Of a DNA stretch of 46,178 nucleotides, positions 1 to 6,842 are shown one piece after another. The stretch is from Fimbriimonadaceae bacterium (GTDB lineage: Bacteria; Armatimonadota; Fimbriimonadia; Fimbriimonadales; Fimbriimonadaceae). The stretch lies in the NCBI GenBank assembly GCA_024710805.1, contig JANJUB010000042.1, positions 1 to 46,178 on the forward strand, written 5' to 3'. A program made the position numbers and the translations under genes. The notes below the pieces were generated by a model. That model was not told the DNA's origin. It made no database searches and saw only the letters and a list, made by a program, of their open reading frames with translations. Numbering within the stretch: the stretch's first letter is position 1; every line of letters begins with the position of its first letter.

Positions 1-4
1 CATA

Positions 5-26
5 GGGATGGCCCGCGGGCCATCCC
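5..26. repeat. Perfect 22-bp palindrome at the window edge
   Basis: The half-site GGGATGGCCCG is followed directly by its exact reverse complement. It abuts the ATGTGT repeats at 27-71, so it is probably part of the same element end. As RNA it would form a strong hairpin. Confidence 0.6.
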
Positions 27-71
27 ATGTGTAACCCATGTGTCCGGAACAATGTGTCACCTATGTGTCGG
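27..71. mobile_element. Probable terminal repeats of an insertion sequence lying to the left
   Basis: The core ATGTGT occurs four times, at 27, 38, 52 and 63. The copies form two pairs with 11-bp pitch, and the pairs are 25 bp apart. The extended copies read ATGTGTAACCC, ATGTGTCCGG, ATGTGTCACCT and ATGTGTCGG. Short tandem transposase-binding repeats with this ATGTGT..CC wording are typical of the ends of IS21/IS481-like elements. No transposase is inside the window, so the element body would lie upstream of base 1. The family assignment is from memory of such ends and is tentative. Confidence 0.45.
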
Positions 72-106
72 TATGCTCATTGGAAGGCCTTCCTGGGGTT
101 CGCATC

Positions 107-134
107 GTAGCCGCGGGATGCCATTGTGCCCGCG
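107..134. repeat. Left copy of a 28-bp inverted repeat flanking the nuclease-like gene
   Basis: This copy is the exact reverse complement of 800-827 over all 28 bases. It is itself a hairpin: CCGCGGG and CCCGCGG enclose an 11-base loop. The outer GTAGCCGCGGG end recurs, reverse complemented, in the REP-like repeats near 2660 and 3400, which suggests one repeat family. Confidence 0.8.
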
Positions 135-208
135 GAAAGAACTCCTGCGAGATCGAGCTTGGACTCCGATCACCGACGCCTCCCGTTAGATAGCGGCTAA
201 GCTGAGGG

Positions 209-832
209 GTGCTCCCCCATCGACTCTCAGCCAAGATCCCGACCCTCCTCAAAGTTGCCAAGGGAGCTACAGTGGACATAACCGAAGAGGGCCATCATGG
301 TGAGGCTCCGACGATTGCCCATCTCTATCTTGAATTGATTGACACCGGGAATCGTCCTCGCACGGGGAAGGGGATCTGGGATATCAAGCCCTTGGTGCAA
401 GCAGTTGATGGTCAACTGGAAATCGGCGAAATTGCGGTGTTGAGAGCTCTTGAGGCGGATGGATGGGAAGGTGTATGGGTCTGCACATTCGGCGGGCCCA
501 AGTTCTGGAGGACATCTCTCATCGGCGAGCCGTCTCACCTCCCCGAGGCAGCTTCGGCGATGTTTGATCGAATCTGTAAGGAGCAAGGCGGAAAGTGCGG
601 GGGCTTCTTCGACGTGATGGCGTGGCGCGAGGACGACTTCGTGTTTGTCGAGTACAAGGGGAAGGGCGACAACCCAAACACGAATGAGCGAAAATGGATT
701 TCATCGGCCCTGCGAGCAGGCATCCGGGATGACCAACTCGTTGTGGTCCACGGACACGTACCGAAGCACCTTCGAGTCTCTGAGCCCAAAGCCGGTATTC
801 GCGGGCACAATGGCATCCCGCGGCTACAATAA
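209..832 (+). CDS. PD-(D/E)XK (VRR-NUC-like) nuclease-domain protein
   Basis: The 207-residue protein has a C-terminal segment that reads like a VRR-NUC fold: FFDVMAW (Asp135), then FVEYKGKGD (Glu148, Lys150), then a conserved Trp163 in NERKWIS and a small strand LVVVHG. VRR-NUC domains are DNA-cleaving modules often found singly in phage or mobile DNA. The N-terminal ~100 residues are not recognised. GTG at 209 is preferred because TAAGCT (198-203) ends 5 nt before it, as at other leaderless genes here. An alternative in-frame GTG at 272 has AGGGAG 5 nt upstream and would give 186 residues. The gene sits inside a 28-bp inverted repeat, and its last codons lie within the right copy, which suggests transfer. 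Nuclease activity is inferred from motifs only. Confidence 0.6.
   Translation: MLPHRLSAKIPTLLKVAKGATVDITEEGHHGEAPTIAHLYLELIDTGNRPRTGKGIWDIKPLVQAVDGQLEIGEIAVLRALEADGWEGVWVCTFGGPKFWRTSLIGEPSHLPEAASAMFDRICKEQGGKCGGFFDVMAWREDDFVFVEYKGKGDNPNTNERKWISSALRAGIRDDQLVVVHGHVPKHLRVSEPKAGIRGHNGIPRLQ
800..827. repeat. Right copy of the 28-bp inverted repeat
   Basis: Exact reverse complement of 107-134. It overlaps the last codons of the nuclease-like gene, so the repeat encodes that protein's C-terminal residues (roughly RGHNGIPRL). The stem is CGCGGG/CCCGCG. Confidence 0.8.
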
Positions 833-922
833 CCCGGACTCCCCCCATCGCCCTGAGGTCGTCGGCGTTCGTCCTGACGCGACTGCGCGGCCAAGCAACC
901 CTGGGCCAAGATCCGAACCCGA

Positions 923-2605
923 TCACACTCTATCTTCAACAATCGCCAGAATCTCGGCCTCTTCCCGAACCGCTCGCGCCGCGAGTTCGGCCGCCGTGGC
1001 CAAGACGCCCGTTCGGTACGCCTCGTCCTTGATCCCGGTTGCGTTGATCTTCACGTTCAAGTGCGCCCCCAGCGCCGCCGAGCGGAGGGCCAGCGCGCCA
1101 ACCCCGGCATCGCTCACCGAGTTCGGGTTGCCGTGTTCGGCCATCGCCCGCACCACCCCCATCGCGTCGCACGAAAGCTGCATCACCTGCAGCGGAATCT
1201 CGATTGCCCCCTTGGTTGCGGCCTGGATCGCGGCCGAGCGAGCGGCCTTCTCCTCGGGGGTGTTCTTAGGCAGCCCGAACGCGTCCATCAACCGGTTGAA
1301 AGCGGCGGTGTCCTCGTCGATCAGCACCAACAACTGGTCGTAGAAGCCCTTGCCGAGCTCGGCCCAAGTCGAGAACTCCTGCCACCGGTCGTCCCACCCG
1401 CGCTTGTGGCTGCTGAGGTTGGCGACCATCGTTCCGAGCGCGGCGCCCATCGCGCCCATCGCCGCCGAGATCGAACCTCCGCCCGGGGCAGGCGACTCGC
1501 TCGCCGTCTCTTCGGTGAATGCGCGAAGGGTCATGTCGACCAGCCGCTTCGCATCCTCTTCCAGGGCGTACTCGATCACGCGCTTCCGCACATCGAACGG
1601 GCCCAACTCGTCCAGACCCATCGTCTTGACCGCGACCTTGATGAGCTCGGCATCGGACACGCCGACGCTCCGCTGCTGCTTGGTCAGGAAGTACCGCCCA
1701 GCGTCGAGCAGACAGCCGAGCGGAATCAGCCCGACGAGTTCGGAGCCGGTGACACGGATGCCCCGCGCGTACGCCTTGTCGCAGGTGGTGTCGAAAGCGA
1801 CGTGGACCGGCGTCTCGCGGATGTTGGTCAGGTTCATCGACACTTGGGCAAAGCCGTATTCCTCGATAAACCAGCCGATCGCCTTCACATGCTTGAGGGC
1901 GCCGGGCTCGCTGACAGGGTTGCCGTCGGCGTCCTTCACGATTTCGCCGTTGATGGGGTCGCCGAGGCGTTTGACGCGGCCTTTCTCGCGGACGTCGAAC
2001 GCCACGCTGTTCGCGCGGCGGACGGAGGTCGTGTTGAGGTTGATGTTATAGGCGACGAGGATGTCGCGCGCGCTGACCGCGGTTGCGCCGGACTGAGCGT
2101 TGAAGGTTGCGGGGCCGAAGTCAGGAGCCCAGGCCGGGTCGCGGAGCTTGGCTTCGAGGCCCTCGTATTCTCCGGCCCGGACCACCGATAGATCGGCGCG
2201 CTCGGGGAGGGAGGCGGCATAGCCGTAGAGGTAGATGGTCAGTCCGACCTCCTCGGCGAGGCGTGCACCGAGCTTGCGGGCGAGAACGACGGTTTCTTCC
2301 ATGCTGATGCCCGAGATCGGCACCAGCGGGCACACGTCGAGTGCGCCGAAGCGAGGGTGCTCGCCGGTGTGGCGGCGCATGTCGATGCGCTCGGTTCCAG
2401 CTCGCGCCGCGCGCACGGCGGCCTCGACGACCGCCTCGGGATCGCCGGCGAAGGTGAAGACGGTGCGGTTCGTCGATGCGCCAGGATCGACGTCGAGCAG
2501 CTTGACGCCGTCGACGGTTCGAACGGCCTCGCCGATGGCATCGAGGATGCTTCGATCTCGCCCTTCGCTGAAGTTGGGAACGCACTCGAGGATCTTTCGA
2601 GACAT
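923..2605 (-). CDS. ftcD: Bifunctional glutamate formimidoyltransferase / formimidotetrahydrofolate cyclodeaminase
   Basis: The enzyme moves the formimino group of N-formimino-L-glutamate to tetrahydrofolate and then deaminates it, giving 5,10-methenyl-THF, glutamate and ammonia. This is the last step of one histidine-degradation route and is cytoplasmic. Residues 1 to about 330 are the formiminotransferase half (start MSRKILECVPNFSEGR; HTGEHPRFGALDVCPLVPI near 80-98). Residues about 350-560 are the helical cyclodeaminase half (TASESPAPGGGSISA motif). The 560 residues match fused animal-type FTCD; many bacteria keep the halves separate. No Shine-Dalgarno precedes the ATG; TATACT ends 8 nt upstream. 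hutI, the preceding pathway step, lies divergently 1.1 kb away beyond a REP/RAYT island. hutH and hutU are not in the window. Confidence 0.95.
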   Translation of the reverse strand: MSRKILECVPNFSEGRDRSILDAIGEAVRTVDGVKLLDVDPGASTNRTVFTFAGDPEAVVEAAVRAARAGTERIDMRRHTGEHPRFGALDVCPLVPISGISMEETVVLARKLGARLAEEVGLTIYLYGYAASLPERADLSVVRAGEYEGLEAKLRDPAWAPDFGPATFNAQSGATAVSARDILVAYNINLNTTSVRRANSVAFDVREKGRVKRLGDPINGEIVKDADGNPVSEPGALKHVKAIGWFIEEYGFAQVSMNLTNIRETPVHVAFDTTCDKAYARGIRVTGSELVGLIPLGCLLDAGRYFLTKQQRSVGVSDAELIKVAVKTMGLDELGPFDVRKRVIEYALEEDAKRLVDMTLRAFTEETASESPAPGGGSISAAMGAMGAALGTMVANLSSHKRGWDDRWQEFSTWAELGKGFYDQLLVLIDEDTAAFNRLMDAFGLPKNTPEEKAARSAAIQAATKGAIEIPLQVMQLSCDAMGVVRAMAEHGNPNSVSDAGVGALALRSAALGAHLNVKINATGIKDEAYRTGVLATAAELAARAVREEAEILAIVEDRV

Positions 2606-2613
2606 GGGTTTCG

Positions 2614-2619
2614 AGTATA
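2614..2619 (-). promoter_or_regulatory. Candidate -10 element of a leaderless ftcD transcript
   Basis: On the minus strand TATACT is followed by 8 nt and then the ftcD ATG. No purine-rich ribosome site fits between them. Confidence 0.55.
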
Positions 2620-2641
2620 CGGTCTCACGCGGAGATCGCTT

Positions 2642-2668
2642 CGCTCGCGACTTCGAAACCCGCGGCTA
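2642..2668. repeat. REP-like repeat, family B, copy 1
   Basis: A 27-base sequence beginning CGCTCGCGACTTCGAA and ending CCCGCGGCTA recurs exactly at 3378-3404. The two copies are direct repeats on either side of the RAYT gene. They contain the small palindromes TCGCGA and TTCGAA. Confidence 0.75.
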
Positions 2669-2682
2669 ATGCCGCTCTCGCC

Positions 2683-2735
2683 TCAACTGACCACTGTTGT
2701 AGCCCCGGGTTGTGAGCGAAGCGAACCCCCGGGGA
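2683..2735. repeat. REP-like repeat, family A, copy 1
   Basis: A 43-base block, with one mismatch, repeats 89 bp downstream. Its core is an imperfect inverted repeat: CCCCGGGTT, a 12-base loop (GTGAGCGAAGCG), then AACCCCCGGGG. Small GC-rich palindromes like this beside a RAYT gene are the expected substrates of that enzyme. Confidence 0.75.
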
Positions 2736-2771
2736 AGACCTGATGACCGCGGGGCTACGGACGGTTCCGCT

Positions 2772-2825
2772 TCAACCGACCACTGTTGTAGCCCCGGGTT
2801 GTGAGCGAAGCGAATCCCGGGGGAG
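2772..2825. repeat. REP-like repeat, family A, copy 2
   Basis: Second copy of the family A element. It is identical to copy 1 from GACCACTGTTG through GAGCGAAGCGAA and then varies slightly in the right arm (AATCCCGGGG). It ends 4 bp from the stop codon of the RAYT gene. Confidence 0.75.
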
Positions 2826-2829
2826 GGTG

Positions 2830-3297
2830 CTAACTCCAAAACACATCACTCCACTCAACGCCAATCGTTCCAACGAACGGGTACTCGCCGACTTCACGGC
2901 ACAACCCGGCACGAACCGGGTTCTTTGCTATGTAACGTGCATGCTCCCGCCAATCGCGAGCACCCCGCACGATGTGATCGTGGAATCCAGCTTGCCAGCG
3001 CCAGTGCGCCCCGCTGGCGTGGAGGTACTTCCCATGGATTCCCTTGAACTTCACCATGGCGAGCCAAGCGTCCGAGTTGGCGTTTAGGCCCGTGAACATG
3101 ACGTGAAGGTGGTCGGGCATGGCGCAGTACGTGGGCACGAAACACCCCATTTGTTCGCAGGCGCGCATCAGCGCCGCAAGCATTGGCTCGACCGTGTCCG
3201 CAGAAGTCAAGACCCGTTTGCGATCCTTAACACATGCTGTGAACGCCACATGTACGCATCCCTGATATGCTGCCCGCGGTTTGCGCGTCCCGGCCAT
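2830..3297 (-). CDS. REP-associated tyrosine transposase (RAYT, IS200/Y1 superfamily)
   Basis: The 155-residue protein is a single-domain HUH/Y1 transposase-like enzyme. It shows the HUH motif in MPDHLHVMF (about residues 59-67) and the RAYT-type C-terminal block GFHDHIVRG...HARYIAKNPVRAGL, whose ARYI tyrosine is the likely nucleophile. RAYTs are domesticated single-copy relatives of IS200/IS605 transposases that cut and join single-stranded REP palindromes. Here it is surrounded by two REP-like families (2642-2668, 2683-2825, 3378-3450), which fits that role. The protein appears intact. No obvious ribosome site precedes the ATG. It lies in the hut intergenic space and is probably unrelated to histidine metabolism. 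Confidence 0.88.
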   Translation of the reverse strand: MAGTRKPRAAYQGCVHVAFTACVKDRKRVLTSADTVEPMLAALMRACEQMGCFVPTYCAMPDHLHVMFTGLNANSDAWLAMVKFKGIHGKYLHASGAHWRWQAGFHDHIVRGARDWREHARYIAKNPVRAGLCREVGEYPFVGTIGVEWSDVFWS

Positions 3298-3377
3298 TGG
3301 TTAGAGATTCTCGCCTAAAGAGCGCGAATCCTGCATCGTTTGGACAGTAAAGTCCCGCGGGGCCTCGTCGTTCGCTC

Positions 3378-3404
3378 CGCTCGCGACTTCGAAACCCGCG
3401 GCTA
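3378..3404. repeat. REP-like repeat, family B, copy 2
   Basis: Exact 27-base copy of 2642-2668 in the same orientation, 81 bp beyond the start of the RAYT gene. Confidence 0.75.
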
Positions 3405-3419
3405 CTCCGAGAACTTGGC

Positions 3420-3450
3420 CGTGGCCCGGGTTGTGAAAGGAATCCGTCCC
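3420..3450. repeat. Degenerate REP-like repeat, family A
   Basis: The stretch contains GGCCCGGGTTGTGA followed by GGAATCC, a decayed version of the family A arm and loop seen at 2701-2735. It fills most of the space before the next small gene. Confidence 0.45.
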
Positions 3451-3486
3451 CTAAAAAGAGGACACGAGATGGCGTGGAAGCGGACG

Positions 3487-3492
3487 TAGAAT
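3487..3492 (+). promoter_or_regulatory. Candidate -10 element of a leaderless transcript for the 66-aa gene
   Basis: TAGAAT is followed by exactly 6 nt and then ATG at 3499. hrcA has the same hexamer at the same distance. Confidence 0.55.
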
Positions 3493-3498
3493 ACGAGT

Positions 3499-3699
3499 AT
3501 GCATACACGCAAGAAAGGCGGCGAACGCAAAGACAAGAAGGTCGCCCGGATGCGTGAGGCGGTCGAAGAGCGCCACGCGCATCAAGAGGAACCGAAACCT
3601 CAAACCGATCAGTGGGACATCCAAGCCCAGAAGCCCGGTTCGGCACGAGACCACATGAACCCGCAAGAACGCGGCAAGCTGAATCATCCGAAGGGATAG
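3499..3699 (+). CDS. Small, highly charged protein of unknown function
   Basis: A 66-residue reading frame starts MHTRKKGGERKDKK and is very rich in Lys, Arg, Glu, Gln and His. It has no membrane segment or cysteine and looks disordered, perhaps nucleic-acid binding. It lacks homology I can recall. What supports it as a gene is a TAGAAT hexamer placed 6 nt before the ATG, the start signature used by many genes here. It ends 36 bp before hutI on the same strand. Long antisense frames across this region look like by-products of GC-rich codons. Confidence 0.55.
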   Translation: MHTRKKGGERKDKKVARMREAVEERHAHQEEPKPQTDQWDIQAQKPGSARDHMNPQERGKLNHPKG

Positions 3700-3723
3700 A
3701 GCTTCTCGCAAGGATCGCGCCAC

Positions 3724-3729
3724 CATAAT
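3724..3729 (+). promoter_or_regulatory. Candidate -10 element of a leaderless hutI transcript
   Basis: CATAAT is followed by 6 nt (GGAGTC) and the GTG start at 3736. The GGAG lies too close to the GTG to serve as a normal ribosome site. Confidence 0.55.
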
Positions 3730-3735
3730 GGAGTC

Positions 3736-4929
3736 GTGATCCTGCGCAATGTTCGGTTGGCAACCCTTGCCGGTGGGGTGCGCCGCGGGGCGGCGATGAA
3801 CGATCTCGCCCTCCGCGATGGCGTCGATGTGCGCATCGTGGAGGGCAGGATCGCCGAGATCGGTACGGGCCTTTCTGGTGACGGCGAGGACTGCGGGGGA
3901 CGCTTGCTCACGCCGGGTCTCATCGACGCCCACACCCACCTCATCTTCGGCGGATGCCGCGCGGGTGAGTTTGTGCAACGGTGCCAAGGGGCGACCTACG
4001 AGCAGATCGCGGCGGCGGGCGGAGGCATCCGCTCCACCCTGCGGCAGACCTCCGAGTGCAATGATCTCGTCGCGATCGGGCGGAAGCACCTCGACTGGAT
4101 GCTCGCCAACGGCACGACGACGCTCGAAGCCAAGTCGGGCTACGCGATGACCTCGGTGGGCGAAATCGCGATTCTCGAGGCATACGCCGAACTGAGCCAA
4201 CAGGGACCCCAGCGCATCGTGCCGACGTTGCTCGGGCTCCACGCGGTTCCGTCTGGAATCGATCGCGCCGCGTGGGTCGAGGAAGTTTGCGACAACCTGA
4301 TCCCCGAAATGGCCCGCCGCGGATTGGCCAAGTACGTCGATGCGTTCGTGGAGCAGGGGTACTTCACGCCCGACGATGCGCGGTTACTGGCGAGTGCAGC
4401 GGGTCAGGCGGGACTCAGGATGCGGCTCCACGTCGATCAGTTGACCTCTGGAGGCGGAGCTGAACTCGCGGCGTCTCTCGGTGCCGCCACCGCAGATCAC
4501 CTCGAGCAAACCGGCGCGGCGGGCATCGCCGCGTTGGCGGAGTCGAACACCATGCCGGTGTTGCTTCCGGCGTCGGTGTATGCGCTGCGGAAGTCCAAGT
4601 ACCCCGATGCCCGCGCGATGATCGACGCTGGGTTGCCGGTCGTGCTCGCAACCGACTTCAACCCCGGATCGTCGCCCACTCCCTCGTTGCCATTCGTGAT
4701 GAATCTGGCGTGCGTGATGATGGGCATGTCGCCCGCCGAGGCGCTCAGCGCCTGCACCATCAACGCGGCGGCATCTCTGGGGCTGGAGTCCGAGATCGGC
4801 TCGATCGAGGTGGGCAAGTACGCCGACCTGGTGCTGTGGGATGCCGACGACCCGGCGCAGATTGCTTACTGGATCGGCGCGCCGCTGGTGCGGCGGGTGT
4901 GGATAGAGGGAAGGGTGCTTCGCGCCTAG
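3736..4929 (+). CDS. hutI: Imidazolonepropionase
   Basis: HutI hydrolyses 4-imidazolone-5-propanoate to N-formimino-L-glutamate, the third step of histidine degradation and the substrate maker for FtcD. The 397-residue length fits the family (about 400-420). It is a metal-dependent amidohydrolase: GLIDAHTHLIFGG carries the metal ligands His66 and His68, and ATDFNPGSSPT near the C-terminus carries the conserved Asp. KYADLVLWD is the usual closing beta-domain motif. The GTG start gives the normal N-terminus MILRNVRLAT and fits a leaderless transcript. The gene is convergent with the response regulator, and a long hairpin lies between them. Confidence 0.95.
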   Translation: MILRNVRLATLAGGVRRGAAMNDLALRDGVDVRIVEGRIAEIGTGLSGDGEDCGGRLLTPGLIDAHTHLIFGGCRAGEFVQRCQGATYEQIAAAGGGIRSTLRQTSECNDLVAIGRKHLDWMLANGTTTLEAKSGYAMTSVGEIAILEAYAELSQQGPQRIVPTLLGLHAVPSGIDRAAWVEEVCDNLIPEMARRGLAKYVDAFVEQGYFTPDDARLLASAAGQAGLRMRLHVDQLTSGGGAELAASLGAATADHLEQTGAAGIAALAESNTMPVLLPASVYALRKSKYPDARAMIDAGLPVVLATDFNPGSSPTPSLPFVMNLACVMMGMSPAEALSACTINAAASLGLESEIGSIEVGKYADLVLWDADDPAQIAYWIGAPLVRRVWIEGRVLRA

Positions 4930-4986
4930 GATGTTGGATGTGGGATGTCGCTTAGTAGATGGACGACATTCGACATCCAACATCCG
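4928..4986. terminator. Long imperfect hairpin between convergent hutI and response regulator
   Basis: GGATGTTGGATGT (4929-4941) is exactly complementary to 4973-4985. The inner arms GATGTCG and CGACATT extend the stem, leaving a loop near 4951-4963. There is no T-tract on either side, so it may act as a bidirectional RNA 3' end or RNase barrier rather than a classic intrinsic terminator. The repeated GGATGT units could also mark a dispersed repeat. Confidence 0.55.
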
Positions 4987-4993
4987 ACATACG

Positions 4994-5665
4994 TTAGCCG
5001 GCAAACTTGTATCCGACCCCGCGCACCGTGAGCAAGCGCGTCGGGCGGTTTGGGTCTTCTTCGATATGGGTCCTCAGCCACCGAACGTGCACATCGACCG
5101 TCCGGGCGGACACGTACGCGTCTCGCCCCCACACTCGATCGAGCAGCACGTCGCGTGAGAACACCTGACCTGCGTGGCGGGCGAGGAAGTAGAGGAGTCC
5201 GAACTCCTTGGGAGACAGGTTCAGCGGCTTGTCGTCCAGCGTCGCCTCATGGCTGCGCGGGTCGATCATCAAGTTTCCCCGCTCGACAATCTCTCGGGGG
5301 GCTTCGCCAGTCGCGCGGCGGAGGACCGCCTTGACTCGCGCGGCTACCTCGGACAGATTGAACGGCTTGGTGATGTAATCGTCGGCGCCGATTTCGAGCC
5401 CCTTGATCCGGTCAGCCTCGTCCGCCTTGGCGCTGATGAAGATGATCGGGGTGGTGCTATCGCGTCGGACCGCCTTGCACAGGTCGGTGCCCGAGCGTTG
5501 AGGCAGCATGATGTCGAGCAGGATCAGGTCCGGCTTCACGCGCCGGAACAGGCGCATGCCTTCCTCCGCCGAGTCGGCGGTAAAGGTGCTGTATCCCTCC
5601 TTGCGGAGCTTATGCTCGACGGTTTCGAGAATCGTCGGCTCGTCATCTACGATCAGGACTTTCAT
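4994..5665 (-). CDS. OmpR/PhoB-family response regulator (orphan)
   Basis: The 223-residue protein has a receiver domain (residues 1-118) with the acidic pair in VDDEP and phospho-acceptor Asp51 in LLDIMLPQRSGT. IFISAK contains the conserved Lys, and DDYITKPFN the switch region. A C-terminal winged helix follows (about 128-223, SPKEFGLLYFLARHAGQVFSR...VDVHVRWLRTHIEEDP...RGVGYKF). Such proteins bind direct repeats with about 11-bp pitch. No histidine kinase gene is adjacent, so the partner is elsewhere. No ribosome site precedes the ATG. An inverted repeat (5667-5705) covers the start region and could be an autoregulatory site. Two candidate 11-bp-pitch direct repeats occur at 6926 and 42444. 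Confidence 0.93.
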   Translation of the reverse strand: MKVLIVDDEPTILETVEHKLRKEGYSTFTADSAEEGMRLFRRVKPDLILLDIMLPQRSGTDLCKAVRRDSTTPIIFISAKADEADRIKGLEIGADDYITKPFNLSEVAARVKAVLRRATGEAPREIVERGNLMIDPRSHEATLDDKPLNLSPKEFGLLYFLARHAGQVFSRDVLLDRVWGRDAYVSARTVDVHVRWLRTHIEEDPNRPTRLLTVRGVGYKFAG

Positions 5666-5666
5666 A

Positions 5667-5705
5667 GGCGCTTAGGGGCGGAGAGACAGGGCAAACCTAA
5701 GCGCC
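5667..5705 (-). promoter_or_regulatory. Inverted repeat over the response-regulator start region
   Basis: GGCGCTTAGG (5667-5676) and CCTAAGCGCC (5696-5705) are a perfect 10-bp inverted repeat with a 19-bp spacer. Read on the minus strand, the upstream arm overlaps a possible -10 (TAGGTT, 5694-5699) and the downstream arm ends 1 nt before the ATG. It could be an operator, or an RNA hairpin hiding the start codon. Confidence 0.5.
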
Positions 5706-5714
5706 AAACGGCGC

Positions 5715-6833
5715 TCAGGTCGCGATGATTTCGACGTTCGCACGGGGAACGAGAACCTCGTGGCCTCCTTCAAGTTGGGCTTTCAGAACGCGGACGTGGG
5801 TGCCGGAATCGACTTCCATGAGCTGCGGAGGCAGATCCGTTACCGTGCCCAACTGGCCAAAATACGGCTCGCGGATGACGCGGATGGCGGTGCCCACTTC
5901 CAATACGCCGCCCATGCCCGCGGTCTCCGCGGCTCCGGTGAGGGGAAGCGGGACGATGACTTCGGGGCGGATGACGCCAGCGCGAATCTGCGTGGCCCCG
6001 TTGATGCTGGCGACCTTTCCTTCGAGCTCGCGGAAGAGGTCGAACGTGCGGTGGGCCATGTTCAGGTAGCCGAAGCCCTCGGTGACCATGAGCGTGAGGT
6101 TGATGGCTTCGGTTCCCGTGATGGCAACGCCGATGTCGTAGCCGAGGAACCGGGTGAGATCGCTGTCGCGGACGCCGCCGGCGACGAGGCCGACCACGTT
6201 GCATTGGCTCGCCTTGATTATCGCGTCGTACGAGAATCCCGCGCCGCCGATAAGAATCTTGCCGGCGTCAGCCTCCGAGATGTGGTCGGCATGCAGGGGG
6301 TGATCCGGACCCTCCACGGCCACACGAATCGTGCCTTGACGCTCGCCGCCCACGCCGAAAATGCCCTGCACCATCGCGCCTCGAGTCTCAATAATCGCTC
6401 CCTCTTCGGGGATGATCTGCGCGACCTTGCCCTCGACGTAAGCCTTCACGTCGACCGGGATCGACGGCTCGCGCACGAGGACGCTTCCGGTGATTTCGGA
6501 AATCGCCTCGATGGTGCCGGAGTAATCGGAGGTGAGGGTCTGACCCTTGAAGATGAGGAAGCCCTTGGTCTGAGACACCACTTGGCCCTTCTCGACCGCA
6601 TCCCCGACCTTGAGCTGGAAGAGCCCGGGGACGTCCTTGGGCTCGACGCCGAGCTTGTCGGCGACTTTGATGGTTTGCAGCACGCCGGGCAACATCGCAC
6701 GAGCGACGACCTGGTCGGCCTTGACGGCTTCATCGACGCTCACGAGCACGTCACCCTTGATGGGCAGACGACGTGTTCGGCGGACGATGATGTCGCCGCT
6801 AACCGTTAACCCTGGCGTATATGCACTTCCCAA
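5715..6833 (-). CDS. Conserved barrel-sandwich/KOW-like protein of unknown function
   Basis: The 372-residue protein has no signal peptide or membrane segment. Its N-terminal third reads like biotinyl/lipoyl barrel-sandwich strands (GDVLVSVDEAVKADQVVA; LKVGDAVEKGQVVSQ; SDYSGTIEAI) without the lipoyl-Lys motif. The middle (about 190-265) has a glycine-rich alpha/beta stretch, IKASQCNVVGLVAGGV...GYDIGVAITGTEAIN. The C-terminus resembles a KOW/SH3 barrel (YFGQLGTVTDLPP...VRVLKAQLEGG). The start is TTG, with AGGAGG 9 nt upstream, a rare Shine-Dalgarno-led gene here. It is 49 bp upstream of the response regulator on the same strand and may be cotranscribed. I recall similar proteins near MutL-type glutamate mutase genes in related phyla (one lies at 44620), but that link is weak. 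Function unknown. Confidence 0.75.
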   Translation of the reverse strand: MGSAYTPGLTVSGDIIVRRTRRLPIKGDVLVSVDEAVKADQVVARAMLPGVLQTIKVADKLGVEPKDVPGLFQLKVGDAVEKGQVVSQTKGFLIFKGQTLTSDYSGTIEAISEITGSVLVREPSIPVDVKAYVEGKVAQIIPEEGAIIETRGAMVQGIFGVGGERQGTIRVAVEGPDHPLHADHISEADAGKILIGGAGFSYDAIIKASQCNVVGLVAGGVRDSDLTRFLGYDIGVAITGTEAINLTLMVTEGFGYLNMAHRTFDLFRELEGKVASINGATQIRAGVIRPEVIVPLPLTGAAETAGMGGVLEVGTAIRVIREPYFGQLGTVTDLPPQLMEVDSGTHVRVLKAQLEGGHEVLVPRANVEIIAT

Positions 6834-6842
6834 CTTTCACTT

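Noticed and set aside
3451-4242. Antisense frames over the 66-aa gene and hutI
   Set aside because: They run through hutI's catalytic region in the wrong strand and have no conserved features.
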